NCBI GenBank assembly: GCA_034509735.1
Contig: JACGWO010000012.1
Location: 26,007,188 to 26,071,187, forward strand
Direction of reading: 5' to 3'
Origin: Sesamum alatum
Lineage: Eukaryota; Streptophyta; Magnoliopsida; Lamiales; Pedaliaceae
Length of the DNA stretch: 64,000 nucleotides
Part shown: one piece after another, positions 14,101-26,546 of the stretch
How the letters are laid out: the number at the start of each line of letters is the position of its first letter
How positions within the stretch are numbered: position 1 is the stretch's first letter
Program-made: the position numbers and the translations under genes
Notes under the pieces: model-generated
What the model was told of the DNA's origin: nothing
The model's input: the letters and a program-made list of their open reading frames with translations, nothing else
Databases searched by the model: none

Positions 14101-16336
14101 GAGAGCAAGAGAGCCTTATAAACTCTCAAAAATTCAGATAACAGGGAGGGGCGTGTCAGCAAAACAAAGAAAAATCACACTGAAATTGCATCTAATATAC
14201 GTAAGCAATTGAACAGTTTGGAATTATGGTGAAAGTAAATGAAATCAAATTCATGTATGTGAAAGATGTCTGAAAGCAATTATTCTAGGTAGTGAAACCT
14301 CCTTTGTAAGTAAATAACTAGAACCATTAAGAAAAGAAAGATGAAATATGCAAGATACAAGGAAGCAAATTTCTTTTAATCTTTAAGAAGGCAGTCATAT
14401 GTATTTAACGACTAAGACCATCATTGTCAAAAATAAACATTTACTCGATTGCAACCTGTTATCATACGACAGGACACTGTCCATCCCCAAGTCCATTCCT
14501 TTGACTGAAAATTCACTTCCCCTATAAAAAAACAAAAAGAAAAGCAAAAGCATATGAATGTCATAGGAATCTATAATACCTTCCCTCCTATGCGGAAAAG
14601 TTCGGCAAGATCATGAAATTGGCCATGAATATCACCACAAATTGTCACGGGGCTTTTTACGGGCTGCACACAGCAACAAGGAAATCAGTATAGCATATTA
14701 AACACAACAAATTCTAACCTACTACCTCAAAGGAAAATACTAAATGAAATGAATGATTAAAACCAGAATTTACGCATGGATGCATGATTTAACCACCTTA
14801 CACAAGAAGACAGACTAAGTACAAGTAACAATGCCAAAACAGAAATGACAGGAAAAATAAAATTCGCGTCAGATGTTATTTTAACTACCACTTGCTTTTT
14901 CCTGAAGCAGTTATGTTGCTCAGAAGCTTAATAGAACCAAACAAGCCCTAAAACTATTGACCTCTGAAAGTTATCAAGTTCAGTTTCCACTCCAAATCCA
15001 CCTGCCTGAGAGGTTATCCACATGTATTTGTCACATGCTTGAGTTAATGTATCATCACTCAACACTTCCCATATATGTTTTTCTACCGCTAATTCATCAC
15101 CATGTAGCCATTAAGCACGGTAACAAACAGTTCATGAGCTAATGAATTTATCAGAAGCAATACAAATCAATAAGGTATAACTATTTCTGCTAACTAGAAG
15201 GTTAAAATGAGGTTATCGTATGGGATAGTTGATAATGTACTAAAGATATTATAGAGATCGTAAATTTGATTCTGAATGGTTAGCATAACTCAACAAGTAA
15301 AAAGATTAGTAATATTTATTATTAAAGAAAAAGAAAGAAGATCCATAATAACACATACCTGAACATTACTTTCATCCATTAGTATCTCTTTGGCCTTCTC
15401 ACATAAAGCCCTAACCTACAATTACAAAATGATGAACACTGCAATCTGTAATGCCATTTCATCTCCACAAATAATACACTTAAAGAAGAATAAACCACCA
15501 AAAACACACACAAAGGCTCAATCAATCAGCCACAATTAAGTACAATGTCACAGTAAATCTGAATTAAGCAAGCCTCATAGCTGGTGGACAGCATGTGTGA
15601 ATGTGAAGCAAACAGTACTTAGATCTCCACTTGATATGCTTAATTAATTATCAAAATTACCACAGCATTACTTTCAAGACACAACACACACACAAATATG
15701 TATATATATGCATTTCGAAAGAAAGGCTTCTCTCTCCCTCCCTCTTTCTACTCTCTCTTTCCTGCAAGGCTCTCAATTCTCTCACCCACAGATACTCAAC
15801 TATATCAATAAACCAATAAATGTAACCATTGTAGCTCATCAGTCACCCTATTATAACAGAAACATCAAGCAGAAAACATCCATTTCCCTCCCCCAATTAA
15901 AATAAAAATCAATACTTCTTCCCATCAATCTCTAAGCCGGGAAAATTCCGATTTATTTTTCAGGAAAATAACAATCTAACAATACGAGTAAAATGCATGA
16001 ATCATTGTCCCGAAACTCCCATAATCACCAAAGAAACCCTATAGTAAGCCAACAAAACTTACAATAACTCATCACCGCAAGATTTAGAAAACAAAAAGAA
16101 CTAGGGTTGCCACATTTCTCATAAATTATCAAATTCATCACATCTACCAGATCTGTAAAAACTCAACCGGAAAAATATCCAAACAAATAATATGCATACT
16201 CTTTGGGGGTAAAAAAAAAAAAAGAAAAAGGAATGAAGAAAACCTCGGGTTCAGACAAAGGCTTGCACTGCATGAGCTGAGCAATCTGCTCGTCCAGATT
16301 CCCATGTGTGCTCGCAGCTGCTAGATCCGCGCTCAT
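11166..16336 (-). CDS. PP2AC: Serine/threonine protein phosphatase 2A catalytic subunit, 11 exons
   Basis: Exons on the minus strand are 16336-16244, 15415-15359, 14663-14580, 13623-13552, 13256-13185, 12512-12472, 12341-12275, 11940-11749, 11662-11573, 11479-11372 and 11231-11166, totalling 942 nt and 313 aa, the usual plant length. The protein carries the PPP metal-binding motifs GDIHGQ (60-65), GDYVDRG (88-94) and RGNHE (119-123), and ends in the TPDYFL tail (308-313) that is methylated and bound by regulatory subunits in PP2A. The N-terminus [20 protein letters not shown] matches the plant subgroup with the longer N-terminus (PP2A-3/4 type). The enzyme dephosphorylates Ser/Thr as part of a heterotrimer with A and B subunits, in cytosol and nucleus. 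All introns are GT-AG and no catalytic residue is missing, so it should be functional. Intron 7 contains a G19 run. Confidence 0.98.
12154..12172. repeat. G19 homopolymer in PP2A intron 7
   Basis: Nineteen consecutive G residues on the plus strand lie inside the 334-nt intron between PP2A exons 7 and 8 (12342-12471 is the previous intron; this one is 11941-12274). The run is C-rich in the transcript. The exact length is likely to be unreliable in any assembly. Confidence 0.9.
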
Positions 16337-18179
16337 CTTGCTTTATTCTACGTATCGTATCAGATCCACCGTTATTCAGTACGGTGCCGCTTTCCTCTGT
16401 TCAAGAAAATGGTTCCACGGCCGGATATACCTAACCCTAGGCCAAGATTCAGGAACTGTGAATGTTTGGAGGATAGATATGTAGAATTGTATGTATTTGC
16501 AGAGAGAGAAAAAGATGAAGAGGAAGAGAAGGAAGAGAGAGAGAACTCGCAAAGAGTGCGAGCGGGGGGTGATGGTGTGGTGGAGCCGAGAGAGAGAGAG
16601 AGAGTATCAAGAAATTTGTCGATCTGCTTTTTAATTAAATTTTTGTTTGGTTGCTGATTATTTATTATTATTTTAATTAAACGTAGCTTTAACTCATTTT
16701 CAATATGTAATTATTAGACTTTGTTTCTGATCTATATTCCTAAATTCGTTATAAAGTAGAAATTTAAAAAAATTAACTTTATTAAATCCTATTTACGTAT
16801 TTTTTAAAAAAATATGAATTTTTATAGTATTCGCAAATTTACCAGATATCCATTTCACAAATATTTTTGAAGAAATAAAACAAGAATCTAAAATCAAAAG
16901 AAAGACAACTCTAGCTTTTTAATTTTTAAGGAAAAAATGCAATTACCCCTTTGATATGCAAAATGTTCAAAAAAATCCCTGAAAAAAAATAAATAGCAAT
17001 TCATCCTCTATATTTTAAAAAAATAGAACAAAAAACCCCTGTGATGAGGTTGTTTGCTATATTTTGAATAACACAGGGGGGTAAATTATTAATTATTTTT
17101 TCACAGAAAGGGGTAATTGCTCTTTTTGGTTAACGCATGGGAGCAAATTGTATTTAACCCTAAATTTTAATAAAGTTCGTTTGATCGATCGCATATATTA
17201 TAAAATTACTACTGTTAATCTTTTACGAGTTATATAATGTCATTTTACAATTTCAATAAATTGTTACAAATACCCTATTGAAATTAACGATTATCTAACA
17301 AATACTATCTTGAAATGGGCTATGACAACAGAGTATTTCTTAGACGACTATAATTTTAAAAAAATATTTATTATTTTTCAAACAACAATGAGTATTTATA
17401 ATTATGATGAATCTCAAAATAAACCTTTCGTAATTTACCCTTACAATTATGTGTAAACTAAGTTATGTGGCTCATATCGTCTGCAGGAGTATCTGAAATG
17501 ACTGCTTGTTCCACTTCCAGTACCTGAAGCTGGTCCCCCAGACCACCTTAGATATTCCGGAAGAATGTGGTGGAAGATACCCTGTCCTTTTCTCAACATA
17601 AATTCCACAATTACACCACTGCACTTTGGGGATTTGTCCTTTCCCAGACACCTTGCTTCTTACGGAATGTTATCGGTAAGAACGTCAATCCCCCGCCTAG
17701 ACACAGACGACTTTAAAAGAAAATAGTGCAAACCTCTTGTTGATTTCCTAGCATAATAAGAGGGTAAAAAACCAACCGACGACATTGTAATTAAACGAAA
17801 AGTGTCTTGTACAGATCCGGCAGAACGACTTGCCCTTGGATCAAGAATTCATCAGCAAAAACAAACAACGCCAAGAACCGATGTTGTTACATCATACAGA
17901 ACGGAAGCATCGGTGCTATTTACATGCAGAGTTATTGGCTACGCGTATTTGTCTATATTTGGTTCTTTTACAGTTTTGAACGGTAAATGGAACTAAAATC
18001 TGCAGATAAGGAACGTTCGACTCAGAGAATAGAATCTTCTTTCTGCAGCATGAATTAGCAGCTCGGTACCTGATTGTGGACTAGAATCGACCCTTTGAAG
18101 TGAGTTTAAGAATCTTGACTTCATCGGTTGCTTAAAATGGATGTAATTTGTGTGTTTGAATCTTTATGCCGTTGTTAGC
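16337..18179. other. PP2A upstream region and spacer with degraded repeats
   Basis: The first 300 bases contain a GA-rich stretch (about 16500-16610) and probably hold the PP2A leader and promoter on the minus strand. Beyond that are two degraded miniature elements (about 16930-17160 and 17240-17440). The segment 17450-18179 is the likely 3' UTR of the MFSD12-like gene. No other gene is seen. Confidence 0.55.
16930..17160. mobile_element. Miniature inverted-repeat element, family B (degraded)
   Basis: The sequence starts GGAAAAAATGCAATTACCCC and ends in the approximate inverse, AATTGTATTTAACCC. The inner parts carry the recurrent 'AAATAGCAATT...AATTATTAATT' mirror pattern seen in the copies at 37542, 38718, 45042 and 45596. 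Flanks AATTTTTAA and AAATTTTAA could be a 9-bp target duplication with one mismatch, but they are low in complexity. Confidence 0.6.
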
Positions 18180-21100
18180 TTACGCCAGTAGCGGATCCGT
18201 CAAAGGAGTTAACGTGGGCTCGGGGAGCTTCATGCATAGTGTCACTAAGACGCCAGCTAGTGCACAAATAGATGGGACGAGACCTATCCCGTATCTGGTA
18301 ACAGAGAAATGGAAACTCGGGTGAGGGTAGTTGCGCACTTCTGGGGTAGAGCCTGCGTGAAAAATGAAGAATGTTAAGCCCAACAAAGTCGAACTTGAAC
18401 TAAGTAAAACGATGCGGATGTTCATGCACGAAAAATGTCGATCAGCTCAACGTTTCTAAGAGAGTTACTGCTGCACTGATGAAAATTACAGAAACTAATT
18501 TTTGAAGTGAAAGAATAGTTGGAAGAAAAGACAAGTGGAAACTAACTTTGATATGATTCAAGAACGCTTAATGCCAGCCCGCATAATATCTTGTCCAGAA
18601 AGCTCAATGATCCATAAACGAAGGCGCAGCCGTTGAGATCGTCACCGACTAGAAAACTCTGCATGCTCACTGCTGAGACCTGTAGCTCGATAAAGAACAT
18701 TGTTAGGAAGTCCGGAAATCAAGAAACTCTAACTACATCAAACAAGGACTATGATAAGTAGAATTACTGCCTACTATGTCGTAAGTATGGATTGGAACAC
18801 GGCCATCTGTCACCAAATTTTTAGTGAAGTTATGCAACGGAAACGTTAATCTTACCATCATCAAGGCATTTGCAATTCCAATCGCTATCGATAAAATGTA
18901 CATCAAAGCCTTCATGCTGCTTGGCAGAAAGAGGATAGCTGCACCAGAAATTATCCAAAGAAGGCCTCCGGCAGAGTAGAAAGCCTTCAGACGTTGGCCA
19001 GTCCAGGTGACCTCCTACGTGATGAGGGTAGCATAATATGAATTCCAGGAAGTTAAAATCGTGTAGAGAAATGCAAATCTACAGAGAGTAATAGAGCAAT
19101 TAAGAACTACTCGTGTAAATTGGCTTCAAGAGAACCTGTAGGAGGATTGATACGATGAAGCTGCAAATGTAGATGACTGCAGGAACCTAGACACACATAT
19201 ATCAAACATGATCATCAGAAGCGAAAAGTTTCATGTTTGCCAAATAATATCACATAGTTAGGTGCTAAGGAATTCGAATGCGGTACCAAAGCTTTGGAAG
19301 ATTGGGTCATCTGCAGATCATTGATGACATAGAAAGCAAGAAACGCCTGAGCGCCGGAGTAATGATACCCAAAGAATAAAGATGTCAATACATTTCTCGA
19401 TCCAAGAAATCCTTCTTTAAATAATTAAGCAAATTATTCAACATAAACGCATGCTAACCTGTGAAACGTTTGTGACAAGTCTAGTTAGCACATAAACAAG
19501 TGCTACTTGGTAGTATAATAACTTGTTAAACCAGTAAGTCCAAGAAATTCTGGCATGACCTTTTTCATGAGCTTCCCTTTTCAATCTGGACAAGAGGATT
19601 ACAAAAGTAAAAGTTTCGGGGATTGAGGTTTCAAAGCCAATAGCAAAGAGTATGCGGTACAAATTTCAGAATGATAATGTATGTCGCCAACCTTGGCTCC
19701 TCAGTTCCAAGGTGAAATACACCCACGAAACAGCACCCAATGAAGATTGATGTATATGCTATCCAGCGGTACTGAAAAACTTCAAGAGTTAAGTGAGAAA
19801 AAATCCCAAAGAATATATTTAGAAGACCACAAATGTAATGTACCTGATGCTCAACATCAATAACTGAACCTTCCGTGTTGCTGTTGAATACCACAAAAGC
19901 AACGGCATATAGACTAAGGTTGGCAACCTTCACGAGGATTGAATTTAAGGAGACGGGAGAATATGAGCAATCGAGAGGTAACAACACAAACATACAACAG
20001 AAATAATATAATGGGAGGAAGCAAAAGAGAAGTTTTAACCATAGTGAAGGCATTGCGACAGCTAGCCAGTACTACTCTGCTTGTAGAATTCAGAGTGATG
20101 CAGTTCACCATTGACCTACAACACATGCAGGCTGCAATATTACTAACGTCCCATATGTGGGAACTCTTTTGCATACTAAAGGACTAGCGTATGTCAAAAT
20201 ATGACTCATTTCTTGTTAAAGCAATCTCCTTTTCCTTCTCTTGCGATCAGCCAACAATTGTAAATCAAAATTCAATTCAACCATATATCAAGGATTCAAG
20301 GTTTGACTCAATATTCTCTCTCACCAACAGTAAAAGCACAGTACTTATTCATACGATGAAAGATTTTTATTACATGTGCGAGACTTGAGTAGCAGCCCAG
20401 CCAACATTGAAAATTGCCGCAAAGAAGCTATAACCGATGGTTTGCATAGAAGATGAATTGGATCCAATAATTTTGCAAGGCAAGCAACCACCAAAGACGG
20501 AAGAAAATGAGACGGCGACCAAAAGAGATCCTGCTCCATGCCATATCTTGAAATGTCCATATCTGTCTATCTACCATAACGAGTAGAATAAATCAGTTTA
20601 TTCTGGTGCCAAATAATTTCCTTCACTCGATCAAAGACAGATGATACATTAAGGCGATTATAAAAGAATATTTGTACATGTAAAAGAATTTTGGAAAGTC
20701 TTAGGTGTGCCTCCAGCTTTGAATCACAAGAGATGACACTATTTTGCAACACTGATGCGCATGTTCAGATGATATCATCATTTATCACTTGTAAGGAGAA
20801 ACAAAGTGCACTGCTCTCTTGAAATTTAATTCGTAATATGGAGAAATTCTGAGATGAAAGTATGGTTTATTTTTATGTTTTTTTTTCCCTTTCTCAAAGA
20901 GAAAACTGCAACAAAAACCATTATTAGTTTATGCCGCCTTTCTGAGAATCCCAATGCCAGAATAGTTTTACCTTATTGGAGTGTTCTGTGTCCTATACTT
21001 GAAGCTGGGAGAAACCTTTCACACGAGATGTTTAATGGTCTTATACCAAGTTATGCAATAAGAAGCAACTAGCAAGAACTCAAGACCAAACCGGGATAAT

Positions 21101-22008
21101 TAGCCTATTTCTTTTCCATTGCCCATTAATACTTTAGACTATTGAGTTTGACTAGTTTTCTTATAACTTTCCCCTTTAAATATTATAGACCAAATAAATA
21201 AATTTAGTAACACTTCTCTCACAAACCACTGCGCTTTAGTAATGAAGAAAACAATCCTAACCCTGATTACTCTATGAAGACAATCCTAACCCTGATTACT
21301 CTGCAAATAGTAATAAAGAAAACTTTCCCTTAAAATATCATAGACCAAATAGTAACACTTCTCTCACAAACCATTGCCTTGCTTATGTATCAGAATAGTT
21401 ATTTACTTTGTCTACACATACCAGTTCACCTGCAAATACGGTTGTGAATCCATCAGCAATTTGACCAGAAAGCATTACAATAGCAGCATCACTGAGAAAC
21501 AGAAAGCCAAGGAATGAAACTCAAACATGAAAAGTACCAGAGATATACAATGAAAAAACCCGCAACTAATTACAAAATATCGAATTCTGTAACATCCTAA
21601 AATTTGGGCCGATGATGGAAGTAATTTTGGAGATTGTTTTATTCCGAAGCCAACAGTCCTACAAGCAATCGCCTCTGATAACGTGAGAGGTTGTAAGACG
21701 AAATCCTCCAACTTTGTAAACAACCAAAAGCAGACGGTATTTGATGCATTCAGACGATTATATGTGTTATTCATAACAAAATAAAATAGAGAGAACATAA
21801 TTCTTCTGAGTTGAATATAAACTAAGCAATAAAGCAAATAAAGCACGAACCTTGGGGGCAGTCCAATATCCGTCAAAAAGACTAAGAGATAGGTGAACCA
21901 ACAGGCAGATGTTATATCATTCAGCATGTGGCCCACCCCATAATAGAAGACAGAGCACCTTCCGAGCGGCTTGGTGCATGATTCATCATTGCCGGTGTCC
22001 CCAGCCAT
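18180..22008 (-). CDS. MFSD12-like major facilitator transporter, 12 exons
   Basis: Exons on the minus strand are 22008-21851, 21491-21422, 20570-20374, 20115-20040, 19927-19844, 19771-19692, 19585-19459, 19346-19287, 19186-19136, 19014-18856, 18679-18547 and 18352-18180: 1368 nt and 455 aa, a full family length. The protein begins CSVFYYGVGHMLNDITSACWFTY and shows about 11-12 hydrophobic segments. Typical signatures of the GPH/MFS_2 group related to MFSD12 are DAAIVMLSGQIADGFTT, the IDRYGHFKIWH loop and NVGWAATQVSHM. Animal MFSD12 works in cysteine import into lysosomes and melanosomes; the plant substrate is not known, so vacuolar or other endomembrane transport is only inference. All twelve exons join in frame with GT-AG introns. 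A likely non-coding first exon lies about 1.9 kb upstream (around 23,908-24,050). Confidence 0.93.
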
Positions 22009-24060
22009 ACTGTTTTACAAGCCGCAAGATATTCTGAACTGGTAAGATCCTGCAAGATAATTCTCATCACTTCATCGTAAAAGGCAGACACTTTTTAATA
22101 GAGTACGATTTTAGCTCAAGGAATTCAAACACATTAAAGAATGCTATGCATACTGTAATATTTTCTTGGGTAAATAAAGATTGTCCTTCACTCTCGGGCA
22201 GACTTTACTAATGCCGAGTAGCAGTAACAGTTGTTGCAATTGGCTCTACACTTTGCAACTTTTGCAGTCAATATTTTCTTTTGACAATAAGCATTTTCAT
22301 TCTACTCAAAATATATTCACAAACCCAATTGACAAGATGTTAACCCAATCGCAATTAAAAGCTTGTTGCTTCTATTTTTATTGAGGAATAGAAGAAAATC
22401 CAGGAGTGGAAAAACACAAACAGCAGGCAGCTATAGATGTGGACAGGATTGATATGTGCATATACATGAAGGAAGAAATCTTATTGTCCTCAGTTTTAGC
22501 ATTTCTCCATTCTCTGTGGGTCTCTTGCTGCTATCCTTAGCCTACTGTAAACTTTGTGACTTCAGGTCGACCAAATTCTGAATCTTCACACATTGATTTC
22601 TTGAGTATATAACTGTATAGGATTACCAACCAAACAATTTCATCCCCAAGCACTTAAACCATTGGTTATAATAAAGGAGGAACATGACAAAAAAAGTTGA
22701 AATTTTCCGTCTTCAACATTCTACAAAAGATTGGCCAAAGTTTTTGGTTCTTCATGAACCAGCTTTTATAAGAAATAGCTATCTGCATATGTGGGATAAA
22801 AAGAAGCTTATATGAACTGGAAACAATTCATCATGTTCCAATGCCCCTCTCATTCTGATGGAAACAGTTCTTGCCAGCACATGGACCAGAACGCACAAAG
22901 AATCTTATTCTGATGATAGAAAGTAGTATGTTATCTGGAATCTCATATGAGGAATATCCACACAAATGTTTTCAAGGATCATTTCGTTTACTATGTCTTA
23001 ACTGGGAAAGGCAGACACTAATATCCTCTTCCTTCCCTCATGCTTGTAATCTTTTTACTGAAAATCATCAGAACGCATGGCTCTATGTCATGGAGACAAT
23101 TTTGTTTGCCCCCTATAAGTCAAATAGGTAAATATCATTTCACTATTGGAAAATGACACTTTAATTATCAGATAGGGAAGAAGATTAAGTTGCCTCCCCC
23201 TCCACATACCAAACAACATAAGTAATTAACATGAAAACTCCAAGTATATTCTATTTTCGTCAATACGACAGGTCGATTAAGTGAAACAAACAAATCAAAT
23301 GGACCATGGATCCCTCTTGGGCTCCATCAGTGGTCCCTCCTATGAGAAAATAGATCAAGTACTTGCTCCTTCACCTCCATCTCTTCTTCCAGTCCTACTG
23401 GTGGAACCAAATAGACCGACCCGTGTGGTGGACCGACCGAAAGCGAAACGAATCTCGCATAAAGGGCCTTATTTAACAGTTTTATGGTGGGCCAATAATG
23501 CCTAAGTCAAAACTCCATGGCAAATTCAAACATTATTTTCTTGAGCTAGATAGATTGATACCATGCTTATCCCCCAAGCAAACCACCCTCAAGTAGCCTC
23601 CATTTTCACAAGCTAGAAATCTTGAATGCTAAATTCTTGAGCTAGATACTAAACAGACTGAACGAGAAATCATCTCTACATATTCACACAATTCAAACAC
23701 AGAGAATCTGCAAAGCCCTTAACTCCATTTTCATCCATATTGACAAAATCACAATGTCCTACTTCTATAATCATTAAACCTCCAAGAAAAAGAAAAAAGA
23801 AAGCATGCAGTTTCATTCAGAAAAACCTCCATCACAAAAAGAGACCTTTACACAAAACTATATGAATCCCACCAAATCTTTAACAAAAAAGATAGTAAAT
23901 TTATACCTCTTGGTGTGATCTAAGTAGAGCCCATCAAACTTTCTCTCTGCATGAACTGTTTACTCAAACTGGGCAGAAAAGGCAGAGGCTTTGAGAGAGT
24001 TGTAGGGCAAAGATGAGCTCTTGCCTTCACTACTTACACTTGTTAGCTTTCTTGTTGAAT
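22009..24060 (-). other. Probable 5'-UTR intron and leader of the MFSD12-like gene
   Basis: Just upstream of the ATG, the minus strand shows a good acceptor (TTATCTTGCAG ending near 22051) followed by an uninterrupted leader. Near 23,908 the minus strand reads CACCAAGAG then GTATAAAT, a fair donor. Together they suggest a non-coding first exon near 23,908-24,050 and an intron of about 1.9 kb. No other gene is recognisable within the interval. Transcript evidence would be needed to be sure. Confidence 0.4.
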
Positions 24061-24783
24061 TGAATGTATAGTTGTATGCTATACTGCCTTTTGAATGAAG
24101 GAGTGAATGTTGGAACGACGCTAAAGCGACACCTATACGTTGGGAATTCAAGAAAACGGCACCTGGTGAAAGTACTATATCACCCTAAGTTTAACTTTTT
24201 CTTTTTTTTTTTTTCTAAAAATAAAAGGATTCTTGTTTTCCTTGTTTCTTTATTTATTTAGAATCATTTTCGAGGTCTAAAATAATATTTTCGACCTCCT
24301 AAAAATCCTTTCTTATTACTTATTATGAAATCTTTTTTTAGTGGAATCAAAGAATGAAGTGTGCCGTAAACTAATTGATCAGAAGAAATTGCATTTTTCT
24401 GTTGATATCTCTATATTCTCGTAATATGATGCTCGTTTTTTTTATGTATTTGTAATATTTTAGGTGCTAAAAAAGACAAATTTACAAGAAAACAGTCTAA
24501 CATGAAAAAAATCAAAACGTCCTCCCCATTGCTACTTGTTATGTAACTAATTAATCAAGAATCACATTAACTTAGTGTCATTAATGCAATACCCTTTTCC
24601 AGGTAATTTCTAACGAAATTAGAAAAACTTTAAAAAATAAAATTATTATTATGGAAAATGAAAATGAAAACGGGGGTGAATGTGGACTATGTTAGGGTTA
24701 CGTTCACCCAAGAAATTTACCCCAATAGTGTGTGTGTATATATATATGTCAGAAGAGTGGATGAGATTGATAAAATTGAGGCA

Positions 24784-24813
<30 letters not shown>
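24784..24813. repeat. Five tandem GGCATG hexamers
   Basis: Five perfect copies of GGCATG are arrayed head to tail. Open frames read through it as Met-Gly or Ala-Trp repeats, but these frames have no other coding support. Confidence 0.95.
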
Positions 24814-24814
<1 letters not shown>

Positions 24815-25615
24815 AGGGACAGTCTGCGACTCCCAACCTTTGATTGCGTGCTGCTTTCTTTCCTACTACATTAAAATACGTGAAGATTGCTAGCTAACAT
24901 TACGTCATCTCATTTCAGAGGGTAAACATGTCATTTCATTCATTTACTTGAGTTGAGAACAAGACAACATATTTTTCAAAGCTGCGATCAGTTATCACAA
25001 GTCTTAAAAGTGTTGCTGCCATGCAATGCAACGCCCAATCCACACAAGATAAAGAGATAGAACCTCAAATCCTCAACTTCAGGTGAGTGAGTGGCCCATG
25101 AGTTTATACATTTATTTTAATGAGTGATAAGGTATGATATATTTATTTTAATGTTTTCTTTATTTGATTGGACATTTGTTGATAGAATATATGATTGTTT
25201 TTGTGTTGATTTTGAATTCGTGATAAAATATGAAAATGTTCGAAATGAACAATTTTGTAAGATAAATTTTTTTTTTGTCAAATCTAAGAAGGGTCGAATC
25301 AGAATTTTGGATTGAGAATGTTGCGAGATGAGCTACCAAATAGATTTATATGTGCGTTTGTAGTCAAAGTTTAAGGGTCACAATTTTTTTGATAAATTTA
25401 AATACGAATCGTGATTAAGAAATTAATCATAATAAAATGGGGCTATACAGATTGTCAATACCACCTATCTGAATAGAATAATAATCAGACCAAAATCCAA
25501 AACAATATTGGACCATCTATTATGAATCATGGGCTGGGCCAAAAATAAATAAATAAAATATTGGTCGGATTAAATGGGATATCTAGCCCAATTATAACAA
25601 GTATAATAGCTCTTA

Positions 25616-26098
25616 GGTCTCCTTTACTTATTGGATATGGATTAACTTGTGATTGATTAAAATATGATTAAAGTAGTGATAAGAAAAATTGTGATTGTTT
25701 AGGAATGTGTTTACTTATATTTGAACATGTAGGATTATATTATAATTCTTGTTAACTTCTGTGTATTTGTAATAGTGATTTTTATGAATGGTCACATCAT
25801 GGACATGATAGGTGTAGTAATAAATTGATTTTACAAGGACAAATTGGATATAAAATTATAAAAACTGGGAACATAATTGAGAATCAAAACTAGTCAAGAC
25901 ATGATGGGTTATGATAATAACATAATTTGGGGGGAGGGGGGAGGGGGGAATTCTTGATTTGTATCAACCAAAAATCATGAATAGTGTCGGGCTTGGAGGC
26001 TTAATCTCAGGTTTGAACTTTTAAAAGTAAACACATTACTGGTAATAATTGACTATGATATCATGATTAAGGACTAATTCTTGCAAGCAAAAGAGGCC
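25616..26098. mobile_element. Tourist-like (PIF/Harbinger) MITE
   Basis: The left end reads GGTCTCCTTTACTT. The right end, read in reverse complement, is GGCCTCTTTTGCTT, so 11 of 14 bases agree. Both ends are flanked by TTA (25613-25615 and 26099-26101), the 3-bp target duplication of PIF/Harbinger elements, and the ends resemble Tourist termini. The interior of about 480 bp has no coding capacity and repeats motifs such as TGTGATTG and a G-rich run near 25931. Confidence 0.7.
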
Positions 26099-26546
26099 TT
26101 AGTTGAATACTATCCAAGATACCATGATAATAGACACACCCGTGTGTGTCTGTTCATTTACTTGTGAAGAATCATTACATGTTAAAAGAACAAGAAATTT
26201 TACAATAACTAGAGACCTCAACAAAATCCATGCATTCTATTATAATTTTACAATGCTTTACAGACGCCACAATATAAATAGTTTGTCGAGTGTTCTCACA
26301 CAAAACTATTCCAATACAAACTGATTTTTATGCGACCATTGACGTAGGAGAATTCTCCGAACCACGCAAGTCTTTGAACCTTGCATTTATTCCCTTTTCG
26401 TTATTTCTGCGACGTTCACAATCTGTCAAATGATTTTGCAACGCATGCAGGCCGAAGTCGTGGAAAAATGCTGATTTTGCCCTCGGAGATGGAGATTTCT
26501 GCAGCAGGGCAGAAGTGATAACTCATCATGTACTTCCGCCTTCTTC

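Larger units (their letters stand above)
24061..26546. other. Intergenic region with a Tourist-like element
   Basis: This is AT-rich spacer between the MFSD12-like promoter region and the 3' end of BPG2. It contains a GGCATG hexamer repeat and one miniature transposon (listed separately). No protein-coding signal was recognised. Confidence 0.55.
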
